Shown: in pieces, positions 32,773 to 41,371 of the stretch
Layout: each line of letters begins with the position of its first letter
How positions within the stretch are numbered: position 1 is the stretch's first letter
From: G020354025 sp964621455
GTDB lineage: Bacteria; Fidelibacterota; Marinisomatia; SCGC-AAA003-L08; TS1B11
DNA length: 64,000 bases
Direction: 5' to 3'
Assembly (NCBI GenBank): GCA_964621455.1
Contig: CAZULW010000006.1
Coordinates: 14,293-78,292, forward strand
The notes under the pieces: model-generated
What the model was told of the DNA's origin: nothing
Database searches by the model: none
The model's input: only the letters and a program-made list of their open reading frames with translations
Program-made: the position numbers and the translations under genes

Positions 32773-34080
32773 CTACTTCTTTAGCTCCTTATCAAGCTCC
32801 TCGATCAGGGCCTCGGAGGGGGCGGTCTTACGCTGCAGTCCGGCGGCCACCTTCTCAACCCGGCGCATGACCCGCAGCAGGTTCAGCCCGGCCACTTTCT
32901 TCACGTCCTCGTCGCTGTAACCCCGCCTGAGCAGCTCCGCCAGCAGGGCCGGATACGTGGACACATCCTCCAGCCCCACCGGCGTGGTGCTGATTCCGTC
33001 AAAGTCGGCACCGATACCCACGTGATCGATGCCCGCCACCTTGCGGACGTGGTCGATATGGTCGGCGACTAATGCCAGGGGCACGGGCGGCACCGGGTGG
33101 GCTTCCTGCCAGGAAGCCAGGCCGGCCTCAACGGCAGCGGTGTCGTGGGGGAAGAGGGCCTTCAGCCGGGCTTCTTCGGACTTCTCTGCGGTCCAACAGT
33201 GGCGCACTTCCTCGGAAACAAAGCTGGTTACAAAGGTGACCATGACTAACCCGCCATTTTTGTTAACGCGTTTGAGGACATCATCGGGCACGTTGCGGGG
33301 GTGGTCGCAGAGTGCCCGGGCGGAGGAGTGGGAAAAGATGACCGGCGCCCGGGAGACATCCAGCGCATCGTGCATGGTTTCGAGCGAGACATGGGACAGG
33401 TCCACCAGCATCCCTAGGCGGTTCATCTCCCTGATCACCTCCTTGCCGAAGGGGGTGAGGCCGCGGTGTTCGGGAGGGATGGTGGCGGCGCCGGCCCAGT
33501 CGGTGTTGGCTGAGTGGGTGATGGTCATACACCGGGCGCCAGCGCGGTACAGTTGCCTGAGAACAGCGAGGGAATTGTTGATGGAATGCCCCCCTTCCAT
33601 GCCGATAAGCGAGGCGATCCTGCCCTGGCCGTGAATGCGAACAATGTCGTCGGCGGTGAGGGCCAGTTCCAGGTCATCGGGGTAGCGGGCTACCAGGCGG
33701 TGGACCAGGTCGATCTGCTCCAGGGTCACCTGTACCGCCTCCGCCCCTTTTAGGTCCGTCAAAACGTAAACCGACCAGAACTGGCCGCCTACTCCACCGG
33801 CACGCAGGCGGGGCAGATCGGTGTGCATGGGCGGATCGAGGTGAGCGGTGCCCCCGGCAAAGTCGATGGCGTCCAGGTGGTTGCTGGCCCGGCTGCGGTA
33901 TTGCCAGGGAGTATCATTGTGGCCGTCAATCAGGGGCACTTCCTTTAGAATCTGTCGGGCCTTTTGCAAGAGGGCCTTGTTCTGGCTGCCAGGCGGCGCA
34001 CCCGGCCCGGAGCCGAGGGCCACGCTCGCCAGGGCAAGTAGCATTATCAGCATTCCCGAATGCGCTGGATGATAAGTCAT
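32773..34080 (-). CDS. Membrane-type dipeptidase (peptidase M19)
   Basis: M19 enzymes are zinc dipeptidases. The start at 34080 is set by a perfect AGGAGGA five bases upstream; the frame extends further but is not family-like. The 435-residue product has a signal peptide (HSGMLIMLLALASVALGSG) and family motifs: PLIDGHNDTPW (first zinc His and Asp, near 52), SLIGMEGGHSINNS (bridging Glu near 170), MTITHSANTDWAG, VDLSHVSLETMHDAL, IFSHSSARALCDHPRN and HVGIGADFDGI near 360-370. The signal suggests a periplasmic or membrane-bound role in peptide use. The C-terminal stop lies at the border of repeat block 3. Confidence 0.93.
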   Translation of the reverse strand: MTYHPAHSGMLIMLLALASVALGSGPGAPPGSQNKALLQKARQILKEVPLIDGHNDTPWQYRSRASNHLDAIDFAGGTAHLDPPMHTDLPRLRAGGVGGQFWSVYVLTDLKGAEAVQVTLEQIDLVHRLVARYPDDLELALTADDIVRIHGQGRIASLIGMEGGHSINNSLAVLRQLYRAGARCMTITHSANTDWAGAATIPPEHRGLTPFGKEVIREMNRLGMLVDLSHVSLETMHDALDVSRAPVIFSHSSARALCDHPRNVPDDVLKRVNKNGGLVMVTFVTSFVSEEVRHCWTAEKSEEARLKALFPHDTAAVEAGLASWQEAHPVPPVPLALVADHIDHVRKVAGIDHVGIGADFDGISTTPVGLEDVSTYPALLAELLRRGYSDEDVKKVAGLNLLRVMRRVEKVAAGLQRKTAPSEALIEELDKELKK

Positions 34081-34214
34081 GCGATCCTCCTGTAAAGCGT
34101 CTGTTCTGCCGATGTCAGGTTGCAATAGTTGGATGTTGATGAGACCAGGAATCGACCACCGAAAATAGGCCGCGGCAGGCGGCAAGGGCAAGGGTAGTTG
34201 CATTTGACTGAGCG

Positions 34215-34994
34215 CTACCTGGATTTGCGTCGCGAGAACCGCAGGCCAGCCCATGTCGTGTCGATAGCGCACACCTTGTAGTCGACCAGGCCTGCGGTGA
34301 GGCCGACTTTGCGTACAAGGACCTGAGACAGGTCGGTGGGGATTCCGGAAGATTTCTTCGACCAGGCGATCCAGAGTCCCGCCTTGGGGGCCAGAGCAGC
34401 TATCCGGTCGATATGGCGCTCAAGGTCCTTGCTGGATGTGGTAAACCAGATCGCGATATCGCACCGGCCATGGGCTTGCCTGCGTAGAATCACACCCTCT
34501 GGCAACTCGCCGAGGGCCCGTTCAAAGCCTTCTGGCGCGCCGATCAGAGTCACAATCGAGTTGGCTTTGATGCCGAGCTTCTTTGGGAGCGGCGTGTCCG
34601 AGTAGCCCTCAAGACTTGACCGCGGCACTACGGGATCTGTCGGGGGATGGGCGATGGCTCGCTTCAGTGCGCTCCGGATCCGGTCCCAGGTGGTGTAGAG
34701 CGCTTCCGGTAGGTGTTCCTTGATGCGTGTTACTTTCTCCGGGTCGCCCTCGACGAAGACCAGCGGTACGCGGCGCGTGGTCTTGTACAACCTTATGGCT
34801 AGAGCCACATCCCGCCCCTGGGAAGGAAGCCGCGTGAGATCAATGACCACAGCCGTCGGAGGACCCTTCCTCAACTCGCGCATAATAGTAGCTTCCAGTG
34901 GTTCGTAGGCCACGTCATAGCCTGCCGCCCGGAGCTTAGCGGCCCTTTCCTCCGCCTCAGCGGCGTTCCAGTGGATCAGACGTACACAGTGCAT
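34215..34994 (-). CDS. Receiver-like domain fused to a DUF3052 domain
   Basis: The 259-residue protein has an N-terminal part that looks like a degenerate response-regulator receiver (MHCVRLIHWNAAEAEERAAK, AVVIDLTRLPSQGRDVALAI, VPLVFVEGDPEKVTRIKEHL), where the usual phosphorylatable Asp could be that of VIDLTR. The C-terminal 125 residues match DUF3052: LPKKLGIKANSIVTLIGAPE, CDIAIWFTTSSKDLERHI, LWIAWSKKSSGIPTDLSQ and VRKVGLTAGLVDYKVCAIDT. DUF3052 function is not known to me. It is transcribed in the direction of the dipeptidase gene, 134 bases away. Confidence 0.8.
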   Translation of the reverse strand: MHCVRLIHWNAAEAEERAAKLRAAGYDVAYEPLEATIMRELRKGPPTAVVIDLTRLPSQGRDVALAIRLYKTTRRVPLVFVEGDPEKVTRIKEHLPEALYTTWDRIRSALKRAIAHPPTDPVVPRSSLEGYSDTPLPKKLGIKANSIVTLIGAPEGFERALGELPEGVILRRQAHGRCDIAIWFTTSSKDLERHIDRIAALAPKAGLWIAWSKKSSGIPTDLSQVLVRKVGLTAGLVDYKVCAIDTTWAGLRFSRRKSR

Positions 34995-35022
34995 GGAGAA
35001 TAATCAGAGATTGCGTGTGAAA

Positions 35023-36328
35023 CTATTTCTTCCGGCCCCTCAGGTGAAGATCCGCAAAGTCCATGAACCGTTCCCAATCGTAATCGGTTACACCGTGCTC
35101 ACCCGGCCGTAGGTGGTAACCGATTGTGCTCATTATCGGCTGGCTGAGACGGGGCATCTCGCTGGCGGCCATGCCGTCGGTGCCCAGCAGGCGGTAGACC
35201 GGGTCGGCGTGCCTGGCTGCCAGAAACTCTCCGCGGGGGTCGGCCCACAGGTCCTGCTCCGCGCTGGCCACGTAGACCGGGCGCGGGGCGATCAGGGCGA
35301 TCAGCATATGCTGGTCTATCGGTAAATCATCCTCGCTGTCGTTGTAATTCTTGAAGTTCCCGCAGAACCAGTGCGGGAAACTGGTGTTGATGCGCTTGAC
35401 GGTCTCGCCGAACCGCCGGCGTGAGAGGGCCGCCCCCCCCGCAGCCCGAGTTGTTCGAAATCACCAGCGCGAAACGCTGGTCCTACGCCCCCGCCCACAG
35501 AGCGGTCTTGCCGAGGCGCGAATGTCCCATGACCGCCACCCGCTGGTGATCAATATCGTCGTCGATCTCGAAGTAGTCCGTCGCCCGGCTCAGCCCCCAC
35601 GCCCAGGCAGCAATCGAACCCCACTCGTCGTCGGCCGGCTCGGTCTGTCCATCCCGGTAAAACAACGGGTGCACGCCATTTTTGAAGCCGTCGTGGAAGT
35701 CGGGATCAATATCGCCATAGTAGATGGTGGCCAGGCCAAAGCCGCGCTCGAGAATCCGCTCGACCGGCCAGCGGTGGGCGCTCACGCCGCGGGAGGCTTC
35801 CGTGGCCTGGTGGTTAATCACGCCGTATTGCTCATTGTTCCGCATCCACTGCTTCGATAGGGTGATGCCCGGGTCCTTGTGGATCGAATGGTTGCCGTAG
35901 AAGTTCAGCCCGACGAACGTGGGAATCGGCTTTGGCTCGCCGTTGGGCAGGTATATCAGGATTTCCATTTTCGGGCCGTCTTTCCTGCCCGAAAAGTACA
36001 CGACCACCTCTTTCCGTGTGGCCCTGCCGCCGAGTGCCTCCTCGTCAACCGACCTGGTTTCGAAAAGCATATCCTCCGGTCTGCCGGGCGCTTGGCCGTA
36101 GACCTGCTTTTCAAACAGTTTAAGGATTTCCGGCCGGCGCTGATCCCACCACGATTCGGCGTCGATGATTTTCGTGCCGTCGGAAAGAATCAGCGGGTCC
36201 GGCAGATTATACTCCGGCACCTTGGCTTCGTCGTAGTTAAACCCCTCCGGCTGAGCATTGACTGCCGTTACACATATCGCCAGTGTGAGCAGGACGGGGT
36301 TCCGTACGGACGTGATTTGGTTTGGCAT
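35023..36328 (-). pseudogene. Broken CE15-like (glucuronoyl esterase) gene
   Basis: The frame from 36328 gives a secreted protein (signal MPNQITSVRNPVLLTLAICV, ...NAQ) with CE15-type features: LNFYGNHSIHKDPGI, ATIYYGDIDPDFHDG and the nucleophile elbow VMGHSRLGKTALWAGA. It then hits TAG at 35485-35483, where a Gln codon (CAG) is expected before DQRFALVISNNSGCGG. About 40 bases later a run of eight Gs (35433-35440 on the complement) is one longer than the frame needs. Beyond it the correct frame resumes (ALSRRRFGETVKRINTSFPH ...) through IAPRPVYVASAEQDLWADPR and a final GEHGVTDYDW with the catalytic His, to the stop at 35023. Two separate lesions make it a likely pseudogene unless both are sequence errors. 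Confidence 0.82.
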
Positions 36329-36764
36329 TGTAATTGGTCCTTTGGGTTTTTGTCTTGTTTAATATACACTACGGTCAAGCTCAACATCGCGGCTTACTGC
36401 ATACTTTGCAGCAAGGGATTAGGTGGCGCAATTCAAGTGTATATGGCCAATCCAAAATGCTTGTCTGGAAGTTGGCTAACTAAAATTACTATGTCATATA
36501 TGCTTTATATCATCATCCGTATTCGTCGAATCTTGTACTGCTCTCTCGTAGGGATAACAACTATAGCACTCTGCTTCCAAAACGAATGCCCTGATCGAAG
36601 GTAGCACACTGGATCCCAACCTGCAATAGAATCATATAACATGCCAACCCAGACCCCCTTCCCGAAGCGACCTTTTAGGGGCCGGGTTCCGAACATGACC
36701 CGGGAATACCTATGATTCCTTTGTAGATTCTAGCCTCTAATATCCAAAGGAAACGGGGGAGACT
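36329..36764. other. Divergent intergenic region, no gene seen
   Basis: These 436 AT-rich bases lie between the CE15 pseudogene and the SDR gene and would contain both promoters. A small inverted repeat (CCGGGT at 36682-36687, ACCCGG at 36698-36703) is the only structure noted. I found no tRNA, small gene with a good start, or repeat module here. Confidence 0.45.
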
Positions 36765-37562
36765 ATGGCGTTCAAAGACAAGCGGATTATCCTGACTGGC
36801 GCCGCCGGCGGCATCGGTGAAGCCCTGGCAAAGCAGCTGGCAGCCGAAGGCGCCCGCCTGGCGCTGGCCGACCTGAATGCCGAGGGCCTGGGACCGGTGG
36901 CGGAGGCCTGCCGCGGGTTGGGCAGTGAGGTCCTTGAGATTCCGACTGACGTGAGCGACCGGGAGCAGTGCCAGGCCCTGATAACTCAAACCGCAGAGAC
37001 CTGGGGTGGCATTGACGCCCTCTTCTCCAGTGCCGGGGTCTCCATGTGGGCCCGCTTTGAGGATGTAACCGACATTTCCTTCTTCGAACGCCTGATGGCG
37101 GTGAACTACTTCGGTACCCTGTATTGCACCTATTACGCTTTGCCTCACCTGAAAGAGAGCCGGGGGAGGATCGTTGTCGTTACCAGCTCCTCTGGGAAGA
37201 CCGGGGCGCCCCTGCACTCCGGCTATGCGGCCAGCAAACATGCCCTACACGGCTTTTTTGAGTCCCTGCGGACGGAGCTGGTGGGGATGGGAGTGAAAAT
37301 AACCCTGTCGGTGCCCCTGTTCGTTAAAACGGGCATCCGTCTCCATGGCTATCAGGGAGATGGCAGCCACCCTACGGTTGACCCGCACGATGATTCCAAA
37401 TCCATGACCGCCGATCAGGCCGCAAGGATCACCATCCGGGCCGCCAGGAAGGGGAAGCGTGAGGTTATCATGACCCTCGAGCTCAAGGCGGCCGTTATGC
37501 TCAGGCCCTTTATTCCCGGTATTGTTGACTACTTTGCCCGCAGGAAGGTGGGCCTCACCTGA
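36765..37562 (+). CDS. Short-chain dehydrogenase/reductase
   Basis: The 265-residue protein is a classical SDR: NAD(P)-binding TGAAGGIGEALAKQLA near 11-26, PTDVSDREQ near 62, SSAGVS near 87-92 in place of NNAG, catalytic Ser in VVTSSSGKTG near 140-149 and YAASK near 155-159. An acidic ADLNAEG after the second strand suggests NAD preference. The closing region AVMLRPFIPGIVDYFARRKV resembles membrane-associated members such as ketosphinganine-reductase-like SDRs. It is convergent with the oxoamine synthase pair, so a lipid-related role is possible but speculative. Confidence 0.88.
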   Translation: MAFKDKRIILTGAAGGIGEALAKQLAAEGARLALADLNAEGLGPVAEACRGLGSEVLEIPTDVSDREQCQALITQTAETWGGIDALFSSAGVSMWARFEDVTDISFFERLMAVNYFGTLYCTYYALPHLKESRGRIVVVTSSSGKTGAPLHSGYAASKHALHGFFESLRTELVGMGVKITLSVPLFVKTGIRLHGYQGDGSHPTVDPHDDSKSMTADQAARITIRAARKGKREVIMTLELKAAVMLRPFIPGIVDYFARRKVGLT

Positions 37563-37641
37563 GGGGTACTACCGGAAAGGGTGACCCCGTAGTCATCGAG
37601 AGGGATTGCGGAGCGGATCGAGCGCCGGTGCCGGGAAGAGA

Positions 37642-38340
37642 TCAGGTGAACTTTTCGGGCCGGGGGTAGAACTGCTGTCCCTGGGAACCGGGTTTGTGCA
37701 GCATCTGCATGAAAACTAACGGCTCGGCACCATCCAGGTCTATCCCTCGGAAGAATGGGTGGGGCCATAATTTGCCCGCCTCACCAGTCTGCTGGTGCTC
37801 AAACAGGTTCCCCTTCATGATTACATCGGCCACGTAGATATCGCCGGCGTCTTCCACAAAGGCCTGGAAATAACGTTCACCCTTACTGAATTCCGGACTG
37901 GGATGAACGTTCTTCATGGCCAGGATGGGGCCGTCACGATCCTCATATTCAACCGCGTGAGTGTTGCGCTGGATATTGACCCTGGTGAATTGTCCATAAA
38001 CCGGGAGCTTGTAGTAGCTGACGCAGTGGTCAAGGTGTTCCTGGTTGGTGCTCCCGAGTGACAGGATGTACATGGCCGACTTGGGTACGCCGCGGGAGAG
38101 GTCCGGGGTAACAATCAGGCTGAAGATGAGTTCCTGGAACTCCGGCAGGGTGCCGAGTGCCCCCGCCGGAAAGTTGAATGCGATAATACTGAATAGTGAG
38201 ACGCCCGGAGCCACCTCAATCGGGGTCAGAGGTTTTTGGACCAGGTGTTCAACAGCCTTGGTTTCGATTTCATAAAAGGTCGTAAAAGCGTAATCGAAGT
38301 GCCAGACGATTAAGCCTTCTTTGCTTTTTTGATTGGTCAA
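37642..38340 (-). CDS. Acetoacetate-decarboxylase-like protein
   Basis: The likely start is a TTG at 38340 placed nine bases after AGGAG (a TTG at 38349 is too close to that site), giving about 232 residues. Features such as VAPGVSLFSIIAFNFPAGAL, FQELIFSLIVTPDLSRGVPK and KLPVYGQFTRVNIQRNTHAV fit the acetoacetate-decarboxylase-like fold of proteins with a substrate-binding beta cone. I cannot identify the catalytic Lys with confidence, so it may be a binding protein or different lyase. It is co-directional with the oxoamine synthase gene just upstream (24-base gap) and probably acts in the same pathway. Confidence 0.6.
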   Translation of the reverse strand: MTNQKSKEGLIVWHFDYAFTTFYEIETKAVEHLVQKPLTPIEVAPGVSLFSIIAFNFPAGALGTLPEFQELIFSLIVTPDLSRGVPKSAMYILSLGSTNQEHLDHCVSYYKLPVYGQFTRVNIQRNTHAVEYEDRDGPILAMKNVHPSPEFSKGERYFQAFVEDAGDIYVADVIMKGNLFEHQQTGEAGKLWPHPFFRGIDLDGAEPLVFMQMLHKPGSQGQQFYPRPEKFT

Positions 38341-38364
38341 CAGTGTCAACTCCTGTACTTTGGT

Positions 38365-39663
38365 TTAGGCTTGTCGCTCTTTAAGCAGGAAGCCGAATTC
38401 TTCGGCTGCCTTGATAATGACCTCCGCTCCTTTGTCCAACTGTTCCCTGGTGTGCTCGGAGGTTACGAAGAGGCGGATGCGTGACTGGTTCTTCGGTACG
38501 GCGGGGAAGGCCATCACGGAAGTGTCCAGCCCCTTGCGCTGCAGGTAGTCGCTCAAAGGGATGGAGATATGTTCATCACCGTAGATGACAGGGATGATCC
38601 AGCTGTGGCTGCTGCCGATATCCACGTGGCCCTGCAGCTTGGATCGCAGGTATTCGGCGTTGCTGTGAATCCGCGCCCGTTTGGCCTTTCCATCGGGTCC
38701 GGCGGCCAGTTCCAGCGCCTTGATCAGCCCGCCGGTGACGGCGGGATCGAGGGCGCAGGAGAACATGCGTGAACGGGCATACCAGTTGACGTAATTGGTC
38801 AGGCTTTCCCGAGCATAAAGGCAGCCGCCGACGCCGCCAAAGGACTTGCTGAAGGTGGCGATGATCATGTCCACCTCCTCCAGCACTCCCTGCTCTTCAG
38901 CGACTCCCCTGCCGTTTTCCCCCGCGATCAGCAGGGAATGGGCTTCATCCACCAGCACGGTAGCGTCGTATTTCTTCGCCACCCGGACGATATCACTGAC
39001 GTGCCCGGTATCTCCATCGGCGCTGTAAACCCCCTCGGTGCAGATGAGAATGCGTGATTTCTTATAATCGAGCCGGCTGAGAACCCGGTCCAGGTGATCC
39101 ACGTCATTGTGCTTGAAAAGCTTGATCGTGGCCTGGGAAAGGACGGCCCCGTCAACCAGTGAAGCGTGGGAAAGTCTGTCCAGGACCACGTAATCACCTT
39201 TATGTACATAGGAAGAAACCACGCCCAGGTTGGCACCGTAGCCGGATGAAAAGAGGCTGACGCCGTAACCGGGCATACCGAAGAATTCGATAATTTTTTC
39301 TTCCAGGAGTTCGTGGATCCGGAAGGTGCCGTTCAGAATAGGCGAGCCGGTGGCACCCAGGCCGTAATCATCCAGGGCCTGCTTGGCGGCGACCAGTACC
39401 TCGGGATGGTAGGAATAACCCAGGTAGTTGTAGTTGGAGAAGCTGATCAGATCGAGCTCCTCGCCGGAGACACGCTTGACGCTGACCTCCGGGCGCTGAG
39501 CTCCCAGGTGGGGGATCTGAAAGGTGTACATGTCGGCAGCAAGGACCTGCTTGCGCCATAGGTTAAACTGGGTGATCTCGGCGTGATCCTTACCTGCGCT
39601 GGTCATGAACATGTCGAATGTGAATTCCGTGTAGGGCGGCAGTTCTTTCTTAATAGGGCTCAT
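38365..39663 (-). CDS. Alpha-oxoamine synthase (serine palmitoyltransferase / KBL / BioF family)
   Basis: PLP enzymes of this family condense an amino acid with an acyl-CoA. The start at ATG 39663 has GGAG five bases upstream; 432 residues. Motifs: NYNYLGYSYHPEV near 78-90, GSPILNGTFRIHELLE, FSSGYGANLGV, LDRLSHASLVDGA, LVDEAHSLLIAGENGRG (PLP Asp) and TFSKSFGGVGG with the PLP Lys near 263. The N-terminal extension before NYNYLG and the pattern GTFRIHELLE resemble serine palmitoyltransferase-like members more than BioF, but substrates are not determined. It starts an operon with the decarboxylase-like gene and is divergent from the argG leader. Confidence 0.87.
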   Translation of the reverse strand: MSPIKKELPPYTEFTFDMFMTSAGKDHAEITQFNLWRKQVLAADMYTFQIPHLGAQRPEVSVKRVSGEELDLISFSNYNYLGYSYHPEVLVAAKQALDDYGLGATGSPILNGTFRIHELLEEKIIEFFGMPGYGVSLFSSGYGANLGVVSSYVHKGDYVVLDRLSHASLVDGAVLSQATIKLFKHNDVDHLDRVLSRLDYKKSRILICTEGVYSADGDTGHVSDIVRVAKKYDATVLVDEAHSLLIAGENGRGVAEEQGVLEEVDMIIATFSKSFGGVGGCLYARESLTNYVNWYARSRMFSCALDPAVTGGLIKALELAAGPDGKAKRARIHSNAEYLRSKLQGHVDIGSSHSWIIPVIYGDEHISIPLSDYLQRKGLDTSVMAFPAVPKNQSRIRLFVTSEHTREQLDKGAEVIIKAAEEFGFLLKERQA

Positions 39664-39795
39664 AGGCACTCCAGCCTTTTGTCAAGGTGTTCTTTAAAGT
39701 ATCGGGTTGCAACGAGGCTCCTTATTATGGCCCAGTCATTCTACAAGCTTTCAGTATGGTATGCGCAATAGCCTGAAGAGTAGAGATTAAGGTTG

Positions 39796-39807
39796 ATTGT
39801 GCACAAT
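39796..39807. promoter_or_regulatory. Perfect 12-bp palindrome between oxoamine synthase and argG leader
   Basis: ATTGTGCACAAT is a perfect 12-bp dyad in the middle of the divergent intergenic region, about 130 bases from the oxoamine synthase start and 114 from the arginine leader peptide start. It has the look of an operator for a dimeric regulator. No ARG-box (paired 18-bp imperfect palindromes) was recognised. Function is inference only. Confidence 0.4.
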
Positions 39808-39920
39808 ATCGCTGTTTTACTGTGAAACGGCGAAGGTTAAGAACTATTTCAACTGTTTTCAAGCCCGTTTGCCTGTCAACATCTTATTTGATTCCAGCAT
39901 AAAGAGTCTTTAACTTACTA

Positions 39921-40004
39921 ATGATGAGATCAATCTTTCAACGTAGTAACCGCCGATTCCGTGCGACTCTTGCTTTAAGTCGCTCACGGCCAGACCGCGT
40001 CTAG
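39921..40004 (+). CDS. Arginine-rich leader peptide of argGH
   Basis: A 27-codon frame starts with tandem ATGs (39921, 39924) and ends at TAG 40002-40004. Its product, MMRSIFQRSNRRFRATLALS followed by RSRPDRV, contains eight arginines (codons at 39927, 39942, 39951, 39954, 39960, 39981, 39987, 39996). The cluster CGC CGA TTC CGT lies just before and at the 5' edge of the first attenuator strand, and the stop codon lies 11 bases after the second strand. That is where a stalled or terminating ribosome would have to sit to choose between the hairpins. A weak AAAGAG lies 14 bases upstream of the first ATG. It is too short to be an enzyme; its role would be to sense charged tRNA-Arg. Confidence 0.85.
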   Translation: MMRSIFQRSNRRFRATLALSRSRPDRV

Positions 40005-40063
40005 CTGGTATCACCAGAGAAAGACTGACAAGGCCCTGAGCGACGCGCTTGGGGCTTTTTTTT
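39961..40063 (+). promoter_or_regulatory. Arginine attenuator: three mutually exclusive hairpins with terminator
   Basis: Strand 1 (39961-39968) pairs with strand 2 (39978-39987; 8 pairs with a two-base bulge). Strand 2 (39979-39991, GTCGCTCACGGCC) alternatively pairs with strand 3 (40032-40044, GGCCCTGAGCGAC; 12 of 13 pairs). Strand 3 (40031-40041) alternatively pairs with strand 4 (40047-40057), making a terminator stem with a five-base loop directly followed by eight Ts (40056-40063). The 2:3 pairing would prevent the terminator. A small hairpin (CTGGT/ACCAG, 40005-40017) sits between strands 2 and 3. The leader peptide reads through strands 1 and 2. This is the 1:2, 2:3, 3:4 logic of trp and his operon attenuators; argG starts 42 bases downstream. 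Confidence 0.85.
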
Positions 40064-40105
40064 GAAAACAGTATCCCTGTGCTATTAAAACAGAGGGGGG
40101 CGCCT

Positions 40106-41368
40106 ATGAAACAGCAGGTGAAAGAAGTAGTCCTGGCCTATTCAGGAGGACTGGACACCTCGATTATTATTCCCTGGCTTAAAGAAAACTACGGCTGTGA
40201 TGTCATTGCCTATGCGGCTGACCTTGGTCAGCAGGAGGACTTCACCGCTATTAAACGCAAGGCCCTGGACACGGGCGCTTCCCACGCAGTGGTGGAGGAC
40301 CTGCGGGAGGCGTTCCTCGCGGACTTTGTCTTTCCTACCCTGCGGGCGGGGGCCATCTATGAGCGCAAATACCTGCTCGGCACAAGTATGGCCCGACCCC
40401 TTATTGCCCAGCAGCAGGTGAAGGTGGCCGAGGAGTTCGGTGCCGATGCCGTGGCTCACGGGTGCACCGGCAAAGGCAACGACCAGGTCCGGTTCGAACT
40501 GGCCTATATGGCCCTCAACCCCAAGCTGAAAGTCATCGCTCCCTGGCGGGAGTGGAATATCTCCTCCCGGGAAGAAGCCATTGGCTATGCCAAGGAACAT
40601 GAGGTGCCCATCGACGCCACCATTGAGAAGATTTACAGCTACGATGAGAATATCTGGCACATCAGTCATGAGGGCGGTCCGCTGGAAGACCCCTGGCACG
40701 AAATGGACGATGCGCTGCTTAAGTGGATCCGGCCTATCAGCCAGACCCCTGACCAGCCCGAGTATCTGGAGCTGGGTTTTGAGCGTGGTATTCCCGTATC
40801 CCTCAATGGGGAGGCGATGGGCCCGGTCGCCCTGGTGGAGACCCTCAATGCTTTGGGCGCCAAACACGGTATCGGCGTGGTGGACATGGTGGAAAACCGG
40901 ATGGTGGGGATGAAGTCCCGGGGCATCTACGAAACCCCCGGCGGCACCATTATCTATACCGCCCACCGGGAGCTGGAAGCCCTGACCCTGGACAAGTCAT
41001 CCCTGCACTACAAGGATGTGATTGCAGAGAAATACGCTGTCCTGGTTTACAACGGGGAGTGGTTTACGCCCCTGCGGGAAAGCCTGGACGCCTTCGTGGA
41101 TTCCTTCCAGAGTTGCGTTACCGGTACGGTGCGGTTGAAGCTGTTCAAAGGGCATTGCCTCATCGCGGGACGGAAATCGCCCTTCTCCCTTTATCGGGAG
41201 GACTTCGCCACCTTCGGCAAGGACGACGTCTACGATCAGAGCGACGCCGAAGGGTTCATCAACCTGACGGGTCTGCCGCTGAAGGTGGAGGCGCTCCTGG
41301 CCGAGTTCGGCGTGAAAAAGGGTAAGTACCGGGCACCCGATTACTTCCGCACTTTCAAAAGGGATTAA
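40106..41368 (+). CDS. argG: Argininosuccinate synthase
   Basis: ArgG joins citrulline and aspartate with ATP in arginine synthesis. The ATG at 40106 is preceded by AGAGGGGGG; upstream in-frame sequence belongs to the leader. The 420-residue product starts MKQQVKEVVLAYSGGLDTSI with the PP-loop SGGLDTS, followed by VIAYAADLGQQED, the citrulline and aspartate-binding region AHGCTGKGNDQVRFELAY near 127-144, and GVVDMVENRMVGMKSRGIYE near 270-289, all standard. It is the first gene of argGH and is predicted to be controlled by the arginine attenuator in front of it. The gap to argH is three bases. Confidence 0.97.
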   Translation: MKQQVKEVVLAYSGGLDTSIIIPWLKENYGCDVIAYAADLGQQEDFTAIKRKALDTGASHAVVEDLREAFLADFVFPTLRAGAIYERKYLLGTSMARPLIAQQQVKVAEEFGADAVAHGCTGKGNDQVRFELAYMALNPKLKVIAPWREWNISSREEAIGYAKEHEVPIDATIEKIYSYDENIWHISHEGGPLEDPWHEMDDALLKWIRPISQTPDQPEYLELGFERGIPVSLNGEAMGPVALVETLNALGAKHGIGVVDMVENRMVGMKSRGIYETPGGTIIYTAHRELEALTLDKSSLHYKDVIAEKYAVLVYNGEWFTPLRESLDAFVDSFQSCVTGTVRLKLFKGHCLIAGRKSPFSLYREDFATFGKDDVYDQSDAEGFINLTGLPLKVEALLAEFGVKKGKYRAPDYFRTFKRD

Positions 41369-41371
41369 AGC

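Noticed and set aside
36682..36703. CCGGGT...ACCCGG hairpin considered as a tRNA T-arm
   Set aside because: The loop is 10 bases or longer and no acceptor, D or anticodon arms surround it.
39960..40063. T-box leader for argG
   Set aside because: No GGGTGGNACCGCG T-box sequence is present; the Arg-rich frame and competing stems explain the region better.
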